Program-made: the position numbers and the translations under genes
NCBI GenBank assembly: GCA_002473085.1
Contig: DKTP01000024.1
Location: 1-20,666, forward strand
Direction of reading: 5' to 3'
Origin: Anaerolineales bacterium UBA7227
Lineage (GTDB): Bacteria; Chloroflexota; Anaerolineae; Anaerolineales; Villigracilaceae
DNA: 20,666 bases
The notes under the pieces: model-generated
What the model saw: the letters and a program-made list of their open reading frames with translations, nothing else
The model's database searches: none
What the model was told of the DNA's origin: nothing
Part shown: positions 14,848-20,666 of the stretch, piece by piece
How positions within the stretch are numbered: position 1 is the stretch's first letter
Layout: the number at the start of each line of letters is the position of its first letter

Positions 14848-17424
14848 TTACGGCCGCGCGATGGTGAAGATCGGGGAAGTCCAAGTCTCCCAGTCTGCGG
14901 GATTCCTGTAACTGCCGAGGGCCTTGAGGACCGAAAGTTTCACGAAATACTGTCCATTCGGAACGGTGTAGGATCTTCTGTGCCGGGTCGTCGTTCCATC
15001 CCAGGCAAAGGCGAAGAAGCCGGTGGATGTGCTGTTGCGGATCATATATTCCATATCGAGGACGCTGCCCACCGACTTGCCTGTGACCGCGTCGAAGGCC
15101 TCGATTCGGAACAGGCGGGACTGATGCTCCAGGTGTACCAGGACGTAAGGCAGGTCGCCACCGGCCAGGGTGAACGTCGTCACCGTATCGTCGTAGAACT
15201 GATCGGTCAGCAGCGGCAGGCCGTAAGGATCGGTCAGCGCCTGGATGGACTGGTAATCGCCCACGAACCCGGCGAACGGCACACGGAGGGCCGGGCTGCC
15301 GTCGCGAGGCGTGATGATGATGTAGCCGCCGTACTGACCCTGATCGGGATAGGTGGGCGGGGTAACGGTGACGTAAATCTTCTTTTCGCCGCGGCGCGGG
15401 ATGGTGACGCTGGACGCGCTGAAAGCGACAGTCGCGTCGGAGTCAAAGAAACCCGGAGTAATCACGCCGCTGGTGGACAACGCGTTTTCGAACGAGAGAT
15501 CGTAGGTGGCCTGCGCGTTGCCGTTATTTTCGATCTTCAACGCGCGGGTGACGGGGCCTGCGGCGCTTTCGCCCAGAGACAGTTTGCCGGGCCGGACGCG
15601 AGTGGTGGCCAGGATGGCCTCGTCAATGCGCGCCATGCCGGCGCCCTGCCGGTGGACGTTATCCAGGTAGCCCAGTCCGGGATTCCCCCACCACAACGCG
15701 GGATCCGCGCTGTTCTGCAGTACATCGCGGACTTTATCCGCGCTCAGGTGGCGGAACCAGTGGTGTTGCTTCCAATACCAGCCGGGATGCCTGAAGGCCT
15801 GCAACAACAGGGCCGCGCTGCCGGCCACGTGCGGCGATGCCATGGACGTGCCGCTCAAGGTGGCGTAACCGCCCTGTTCCAGGGGGAAGGTCGAGTAGAT
15901 GTTGCCGCCCGGCGCGCCGATATCCGGTTTCAGCGCCAGGTCGGGCGAGAGGCCGTAGGAGCTGAAGGAGGAGATCAGTCCGCCGGTTGGGCTGGGGAAG
16001 GACGCCTGCTGGTCGGTCCAGGTCATGGAAATGGGGGCGGTTTGCGCCTGGATGAACAATCCATCGGCCAGGGAAATGCCCACCACAGGGGTAACGCCGT
16101 CAATGGGAGCGCCGAGAGTCCCGCTAAAGACGCCGGCGGCATTGTTGTAAATAGCCACAGCCGTTGCGCCTGCCGTGATCGCCTTGGCGGCCTTCTCGCC
16201 AAACGAGCAGGCGCCGCGGGAGATCAGGGCAACCTTCCCGTTGGGGTCCGCCAGGTAGGCGTCGGCATTGCAGCCCCGCCCGACATAGACGATCTCTTCT
16301 GTGCCGGAGGTCGGCGTGGGACCGGCAAACGTCATGGAGATGTAGCCGATCTTGGCGCCGTTGACCTCAAAGTAGGGCAGGAAGACATCCGTGTTATCGA
16401 AGGAGGCCACGCCAATGACTTCATCCCCAAGCCCTGGGGAGCCCGCTGAATACAGTCCGTTCGCGCCGCTGTTGCCGATGGAAGCGACAACGACCATTCC
16501 CTTCCTCACCAGGCGCGAAGCCGCCACAGCGGTAGGAGACTGCGGCCAATCGTACGGCGAGCCGATGCTCATATTCAAGACTTGCATCCTGTCTTTGTAG
16601 GCGCGCTCCATGGCGGCCAGCATGATGTCGTCGGTGGTGGAGCCTTCGCAGCCAAAGACGCGATACGCGCCAAAGGTCACTTCAGGCGCCACGCCCTTGA
16701 CGACGCCGTTCGCGCCGATGATGCCGGACACGTGCGTCCCGTGACCGTTGCAGTCATCCGGGTAGGGATCGGGCGCCGGGACCGGGTTGTAACTGGGCGA
16801 GGTATCGTCCGCATTATAGGCATCGCCGACAAAGTCCCAGCCTTTTGCGACGCGGCAGCCAAAGCCGAAACATCCGCCCAGGTCGGGATGATCGTAGTCA
16901 ATGCCGGTGTCCATCACCGCGACTTTGATCCCTTTGCCGGTGTAGCCCAGTTCAGACTGCGCGACATCCGCGCCGATCATGGCGAGCGAGGTGTATAGTT
17001 CGGGGTTGTAGGAGGAAGCCGCGGTCTGCGGGATGGGGATTACCGAGACGGGGTAGATCGCCTTGACGCCCGGAATACGGCTCAGTTTCCCGAGTTCGGA
17101 CGTGGCGGCAGAAACCGAGAAACCGTTCCACAGGGCGCTGTAGCGGTAGCGTTCCGTGTACTTGATCTTCTCTTTTTTTGCTTCAGCACGGAATTTCTGT
17201 TGTTCAGAATCGACCGTTTTTTGGGCATTCCCATCGGCAACCGGCGCGCCCGTCATTTCAACGAACCATAAATGAGGCGTTTCATCGGTCAGTTCCCCGT
17301 TTTCCGCCGAAGGGGACGCGTCAAGCGGAAGAAGCGGGCCGCCATCGCCGGCCGAAACCGAGGGCGCGATGCAGACCGCCAGCATTGCGACAATCAACGC
17401 GGTTCTAAACCATTTTGCATTCAT
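14848..17424 (-). CDS. Secreted subtilisin-like (S8) serine protease, Vpr type
   Basis: This 858-residue protein starts with a Sec signal peptide (about 1-25, ending VSA before GDGG). An I9-like propeptide (about 50-130) leads to the S8 catalytic domain (about 160-545). The triad is intact: D172 in VAVMDTGID, H228 in NGHGTHVSG and S527 in LSGTSMASPHVAG; N318 is the oxyanion-hole residue. A protease-associated (PA) domain is inserted at about 376-460, before the catalytic Ser, as in Vpr and C5a-peptidase-like enzymes. The C-terminus has Fn3-like beta sandwich segments (about 610-715) and a FlgD-like Ig stretch (about 720-858, including YTVPNGQYFVKL). There is no LPxTG or membrane anchor, so it is probably released. 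AAGGAG precedes the ATG by eight bases. Extracellular protein breakdown for nutrition is the likely role; substrate is unknown. Confidence 0.95.
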   Translation of the reverse strand: MNAKWFRTALIVAMLAVCIAPSVSAGDGGPLLPLDASPSAENGELTDETPHLWFVEMTGAPVADGNAQKTVDSEQQKFRAEAKKEKIKYTERYRYSALWNGFSVSAATSELGKLSRIPGVKAIYPVSVIPIPQTAASSYNPELYTSLAMIGADVAQSELGYTGKGIKVAVMDTGIDYDHPDLGGCFGFGCRVAKGWDFVGDAYNADDTSPSYNPVPAPDPYPDDCNGHGTHVSGIIGANGVVKGVAPEVTFGAYRVFGCEGSTTDDIMLAAMERAYKDRMQVLNMSIGSPYDWPQSPTAVAASRLVRKGMVVVASIGNSGANGLYSAGSPGLGDEVIGVASFDNTDVFLPYFEVNGAKIGYISMTFAGPTPTSGTEEIVYVGRGCNADAYLADPNGKVALISRGACSFGEKAAKAITAGATAVAIYNNAAGVFSGTLGAPIDGVTPVVGISLADGLFIQAQTAPISMTWTDQQASFPSPTGGLISSFSSYGLSPDLALKPDIGAPGGNIYSTFPLEQGGYATLSGTSMASPHVAGSAALLLQAFRHPGWYWKQHHWFRHLSADKVRDVLQNSADPALWWGNPGLGYLDNVHRQGAGMARIDEAILATTRVRPGKLSLGESAAGPVTRALKIENNGNAQATYDLSFENALSTSGVITPGFFDSDATVAFSASSVTIPRRGEKKIYVTVTPPTYPDQGQYGGYIIITPRDGSPALRVPFAGFVGDYQSIQALTDPYGLPLLTDQFYDDTVTTFTLAGGDLPYVLVHLEHQSRLFRIEAFDAVTGKSVGSVLDMEYMIRNSTSTGFFAFAWDGTTTRHRRSYTVPNGQYFVKLSVLKALGSYRNPADWETWTSPIFTIARP

Positions 17425-17635
17425 CCTGTATTCTCCTTATGGTTGACTTGTGTTCGGGTTTTCCACAGAAAAACAAGATCAGGAGAATTTGAGTTATCTT
17501 GATATAAAAACCTCCTTTGAGAAACCATGACCGTCGGACACACGATACCTTCGACAAATCAGCGGCCTGCTTTTCCATCGTCCGCTTTGCGCCGCCTTGC
17601 AGCAGATTGGCCCGTTCGGTCTGGCAGACAGTATC
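17425..17635 (-). other. Long 5' leader of the protease gene
   Basis: Roughly 205 bases of untranslated leader follow from the predicted promoter. It holds possible pairings (GGAC/GTCC with inner CGAT/ATCG) and a weak CAAGAT/ATCTTG hairpin followed by TTTTT near 17472-17505, which resembles an attenuator. A ribosome-site-like AAAGGAGG at 17512-17519 is followed by no ATG, GTG or TTG at suitable spacing. Two overlapping short reading frames here have no supported starts and look accidental. Confidence 0.4.
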
Positions 17636-17664
17636 ATCATAACAAAAATGCAAGGAAAATTCAA
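17636..17664 (-). promoter_or_regulatory. Promoter of the protease gene
   Basis: On the minus strand, TTGAAT (17664-17659) and TATGAT (17641-17636, five of six) are spaced by 17 bases. It lies in an A+T-rich stretch that contrasts with the surrounding GC-rich DNA. Confidence 0.7.
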
Positions 17665-17696
17665 TAGGCTATGAAAATTTTCACGAAAATGCCCCC

Positions 17697-17743
17697 GTAA
17701 AGAAGCCGCGCCTGGGAAAACGCGCCAACGAAGCCCAGCGCGG
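17697..17743 (-). terminator. Possible terminator after sucB
   Basis: CCGCGC(C)TGGG (17706-17716) pairs with CCCAGCGCGG (17734-17743) with one bulged base. On the minus strand it is followed by the moderately T-rich CTTCTTTAC. It lies about 120 bases beyond the sucB stop and just before the protease promoter. The loose T run makes this only probable. Confidence 0.45.
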
Positions 17744-17862
17744 GCGGTTAAAAGGCTCAATTTCCCCTCACAGAGCCAGATCGCGGCCGGCGTTACGCGC
17801 CGTCCCGCAGGTTTGAACGAAAGAACGAAGGATTTATGAGAACTTCAGCCGCGCGCTTCCGC

Positions 17863-19083
17863 TCAGCCTTCCACCAGCATCCAGGCCGGGTCTTCCATCA
17901 ACTGCTTGATATGCACGAGAAACTGAACCGATTCGCGGCCGTCAACGATCCGATGATCGTAGCTGAGCGCGACGTACATCATGGGCTTGATCGCCGCCTG
18001 GCCGTTCAATGCAATCGGACGGTCTTCGATTTTATGCAAGCCGAGAATCCCGACTTGCGGCAAATTCAAGATCGGCGTGCTGAGCAGCGATCCGAACACG
18101 CCGCCGTTGGTGATGGTGAACGTGCCGCCGCGCAAATCCTCCACCGATAATTTTCCCAGCCGCGTTTTCTCCGAAAAGTCCTTGATGCGTTTTTCGATGT
18201 CGGCAAAGGAAAGTTTATCGGCGTCGCGGATCACCGGCACGACCAGGCCTTCTTCGGAGCCGATCGCGATGCCGATGTCGTAATAGTTTTTATAGACAAT
18301 CTCGTCGCCGTCCAGTTCGGCGTTGAGGGCGGGGAACAACTTCAACGCGCTGATGGCGGCCCTGGTAAACAGGGACATGAATCCCAGTTTGACGCCGTGC
18401 CGTTTTTGAAATTCTTCGTTGCGGCGTTTTCGCAGGTCCATCGCCGCGCTCATGTCAATTTCGTTGAATGTGGTCAGCATGGCGGCGCTTTGTCTGGCTT
18501 CCAGCAGCCGCTGCGCGATGGTGCGGCGCCGCCGCGTCATTTTGACCCGCGCCTCGCTTCGGGAGGCGGACGAATCCGCCCGACCCGGCGCGGCCGCGTC
18601 CGACTCCAGTTTGGCCGCGTCCTGTTTCTCCGCCGCCCGCAAATACGACTCAACATCCGCCCTGGTGACGCGTCCGTCGCCCCCGGAGCCGGCGACCTTG
18701 TCGAGGTCCACGTTCTTTTCCCGGGCCAGGCGGGCCGCCACCGGCGAGACCTGCCGCGCAGGCGCGCGTTCTGCAGGCGTCCCTTGCGCCGCTTCCTTGA
18801 GCGGCTCCGCCTCCGCGACGGGTTGGGGGGTCTTCGTCTGGCTTTGTTTCTCGTCGAGCAGGCCCAGGACGTCTCCCACCTTAACGTCGCTTCCTTTGGG
18901 GGCCTGGATTTTCTGTAAAACGCCCGAGACTTTTGCGCCCACCTCCACGTTGACCTTGTCCGTCTCCAATTCAACCAGGACGTCTCCCATATTGACGAAG
19001 TCTCCCTCCTGTTTAAGCCAGGCAGAGACGGTCGCGTCCAATACGGATTCGCCCAATTCAGGAACAGTAATGTTTACCGTCAT
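17863..19083 (-). CDS. sucB: 2-oxoglutarate dehydrogenase E2, dihydrolipoamide succinyltransferase
   Basis: This 406-residue protein has the standard E2 order. A lipoyl domain (1-80) has the modified lysine K43 in ETDKVNVEV. An Ala/Pro/Glu-rich linker leads to the peripheral subunit-binding domain (about 110-147), then a second charged linker (150-180) and the catalytic acyltransferase core (about 180-405). The core holds the active-site motif DHRIVDG (H377, D381). It transfers the succinyl group from E1-bound lipoate to CoA in the TCA cycle. A single lipoyl domain and the adjacent E1 gene point to the succinyl rather than acetyl enzyme. The ATG at 19083 is one base after the sucA stop, with AGAGG upstream, so the two are coupled. 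The E3 subunit gene is not in the window. Confidence 0.95.
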   Translation of the reverse strand: MTVNITVPELGESVLDATVSAWLKQEGDFVNMGDVLVELETDKVNVEVGAKVSGVLQKIQAPKGSDVKVGDVLGLLDEKQSQTKTPQPVAEAEPLKEAAQGTPAERAPARQVSPVAARLAREKNVDLDKVAGSGGDGRVTRADVESYLRAAEKQDAAKLESDAAAPGRADSSASRSEARVKMTRRRRTIAQRLLEARQSAAMLTTFNEIDMSAAMDLRKRRNEEFQKRHGVKLGFMSLFTRAAISALKLFPALNAELDGDEIVYKNYYDIGIAIGSEEGLVVPVIRDADKLSFADIEKRIKDFSEKTRLGKLSVEDLRGGTFTITNGGVFGSLLSTPILNLPQVGILGLHKIEDRPIALNGQAAIKPMMYVALSYDHRIVDGRESVQFLVHIKQLMEDPAWMLVEG

Positions 19084-19084
19084 G

Positions 19085-20666
19085 TCAACCTCTCATTTTC
19101 ACAACGCTGGATGTCTGCGATTTCTTTTCGAACATAAAGGCCTGCTCGACCAGGGAGCGTTGATTGGCCCGATACAGCGTCGAAGAACCTTCGGCCGGGC
19201 TGGCGCTTTCGGGTCTGCCCACGTAATGCACCGTCAGTTTTCCTTCCGCCAAATCCCTGAGCAACGGTCGCAAATATTTCCAGGCTCCCATGTTGAACGG
19301 CTCCTCCTGCGCCCAGATCAAGCGTTCCAGATTCGGATACCCGTCCAGCAGCGCTTTCAATTGTTTTTCTGGAAATGGATACAGTTGCTCCACGCGCACA
19401 AGCGCGTCGTCCTTGTTTTCCCGGCGCAGTTCGCTCGCCGCCAGGTCGGCGTAAATGCGTCCGCTGCACAGAATGACGTTTCTGACGTCGGATTTTTCGC
19501 CGGGCAGGTCCGGGTCGTCCAAGATGCGATACCATTTTCCCGAAGTTAATTCTTCCACCGGAGAGGCCGACAGCGGGCTCCTTAACAATCCCTTCGGCGT
19601 GAAGACGACCAGGGGCAGGGGGTCCGTCTTCAAGACCAGCGCCTGGCGGCGCAGCAAATGGAAGTACTGCGCCGCCGTGGAGGGATACGCGATGCGGACG
19701 TTCGTCTCGGCTGCCAACCCGAGGAAGCGTTCGATGCGCGCGCTCGAATGGTCTGGCCCCTGGCCTTCATTCCCGTGCGGCAGCAGTAAAACCAGGGAGG
19801 GGGCAAAGCCCCATTTGGCGCGTCCCGAAAGCAGGAACTCGTCGATCATGCCCTGCGCGTTATTGACAAAGTCGCCGTATTGCGCCTCCCAGACGACGAG
19901 CCGCTCCGGCGCGGCAAGGTTGTAGCCGATTTCAAAGCCGACCGCTCCCGCCTCGCTCAGCGGACTGTTCAGCGCTTCGAACGCGGCCCGGGCCTGCGGG
20001 ATCGTTTGCAGGGGGATGCGCGGCTGGCCCGTTTCCGCGTCGTAAAAGGCGGCGTGACGCTGGCTGAACGTCCCGCGCACGCTGTCTTGTCCCGTCAGGC
20101 GGACCGCGATCCCCTCTTCCAGGATGGAGGCGAACGCCAGTTCCTCGGCTGTCGCCCAGTCCACCCTGGCCTGGGCGTCATCGAACAGGCTTCTTCGTTT
20201 TTCCATGAATTTCGCCAGCTTCGGATTCAGGCGGAAGTCCGCCGGGAATTGAAGCAGCGCCTGATTTAAATCCCTGAGGCGTTTTTGAGATACGCCGGTT
20301 TTTACTTTTTGCGCCGCGCCCTTTGGGGGAACCTGCGGAAGCGGTTCGACCAGTTCCTTTTCGGCGTCCAGTTTTTCGCTGATCTGTTGCAGGTCTTTGA
20401 GGAAGCTTTGCAGGATCTGCCCGGCTTCGCCCGGCTCCGCCGCCTTTTCCGCCTCCAGTTTGTCCGCCCAGATTTTTCTGACGGTGGGATGCGCGTCAAT
20501 TTTGCGATACATGACCGGCTGCGTAAAACGCGGTTCGTCCCCTTCGTTATGACCGTACCGCCGATAGCCGATCAGGTTGATCACAAAATCTTTTTGGAAC
20601 GTCTGGCGATAGGCGAAAGCGGTCCGGGCGGCTTCGAGACAGGCCGGCGGGTCGTCTGCGTTGACG
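19085..20666 (-). CDS. sucA: 2-oxoglutarate dehydrogenase E1 component, 3' part
   Basis: The gene runs off the window; the 526 C-terminal residues are present (full SucA is about 930). The first visible residues, VNADDPPACLEAARTAFAYR, continue directly into YRRYGHNEGDEPRFTQP, the conserved ThDP-domain segment of SucA. Further family motifs are GTFSQRHA, NSPLSEAGAVGFEIGYNLA, VWEAQYGDFVNNAQ and LPHGNEGQGPDHSSAR. The C-terminal region includes RIYADLAASELR and VRVEQLYPFP. The enzyme decarboxylates 2-oxoglutarate with thiamine diphosphate and succinylates the E2 lipoyl group. No break or frameshift is visible. A GTG within this frame at 20584 is internal, not a start. Whether an N-terminal E2-like domain (as in actinobacterial Kgd) exists cannot be seen; the separate sucB makes it unlikely. 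Confidence 0.95.
   Translation of the reverse strand, partial: VNADDPPACLEAARTAFAYRQTFQKDFVINLIGYRRYGHNEGDEPRFTQPVMYRKIDAHPTVRKIWADKLEAEKAAEPGEAGQILQSFLKDLQQISEKLDAEKELVEPLPQVPPKGAAQKVKTGVSQKRLRDLNQALLQFPADFRLNPKLAKFMEKRRSLFDDAQARVDWATAEELAFASILEEGIAVRLTGQDSVRGTFSQRHAAFYDAETGQPRIPLQTIPQARAAFEALNSPLSEAGAVGFEIGYNLAAPERLVVWEAQYGDFVNNAQGMIDEFLLSGRAKWGFAPSLVLLLPHGNEGQGPDHSSARIERFLGLAAETNVRIAYPSTAAQYFHLLRRQALVLKTDPLPLVVFTPKGLLRSPLSASPVEELTSGKWYRILDDPDLPGEKSDVRNVILCSGRIYADLAASELRRENKDDALVRVEQLYPFPEKQLKALLDGYPNLERLIWAQEEPFNMGAWKYLRPLLRDLAEGKLTVHYVGRPESASPAEGSSTLYRANQRSLVEQAFMFEKKSQTSSVVKMRG

Noticed and set aside
17570..17640. c-di-GMP (GEMM-I) riboswitch in the protease leader
   Set aside because: Only a GCAAAGC string matches; the paired receptor and tetraloop motifs are not convincingly present.
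17405..17760. Two short minus-strand frames upstream of the protease
   Set aside because: They overlap each other and the protease promoter, lack ribosome sites at their starts and show no recognisable protein character.

Overview
The window reads as a chromosomal segment of a moderately GC-rich bacterium. It carries housekeeping genes (gyrA, a tRNA-Leu, sucAB) interleaved with regulatory operons. My best guess is a member of the Chloroflexota, probably Anaerolineae. This rests on the style of the multi-gene Ser/Thr kinase/phosphatase/FHA/von Willebrand A cluster and general protein character. It is an inference, because no rRNA or other definitive marker is present. No transposase, integrase, phage gene or CRISPR array is visible.

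Layout. 1-4705, minus strand: a MarR-type repressor followed by two translationally coupled halves of a heterodimeric ABC exporter. The promoter is well formed and overlaps a palindromic operator candidate. 4731-5302, minus: a monocistronic Hsp20 chaperone gene, followed by its terminator (4731-4766) and preceded by another terminator (5268-5302) that closes the next operon. 5375-11158, minus: a tightly packed six-gene operon under one strong promoter. In transcription order it encodes a soluble Ser/Thr kinase fused to an eight-repeat PQQ-type beta-propeller, a PP2C phosphatase, a J-domain/VWA fusion, a zinc-ribbon/FHA protein, an 80-residue unknown protein, and an OmpR-type response regulator with no adjacent histidine kinase. 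11274-11457, minus: a 38-codon gene for a small, probably membrane-inserted peptide, with its own ribosome binding site and terminator. 11787-11950, plus: tRNA-Leu(CAG) with promoter and terminator. 12057-14706, plus: gyrA, whose leader contains a terminator-like hairpin. 14848-17664, minus: a secreted Vpr-like subtilisin protease behind a roughly 205-nt leader. 17863-20666, minus: sucB and the 3' part of sucA (2-oxoglutarate dehydrogenase E2 and E1), the latter running off the window.

How the parts work together. The six-gene operon is the most interesting element. It encodes a phosphothreonine writer (kinase), eraser (PP2C) and reader (FHA), a metal-dependent VWA protein joined to a co-chaperone J domain, and a DNA-binding output. 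All of it appears cytoplasmic. The kinase/PP2C/VWA combination recalls the TerY-P triad described from comparative genomics, but the J-VWA fusion, the propeller kinase and the terminal response regulator make this arrangement distinctive. An Hsp20 gene lies immediately downstream, so a link to protein-folding stress is a reasonable hypothesis. The ABC exporter shows the textbook split of one degenerate and one canonical ATP site, so its two subunits should work as an obligate heterodimer under MarR control.
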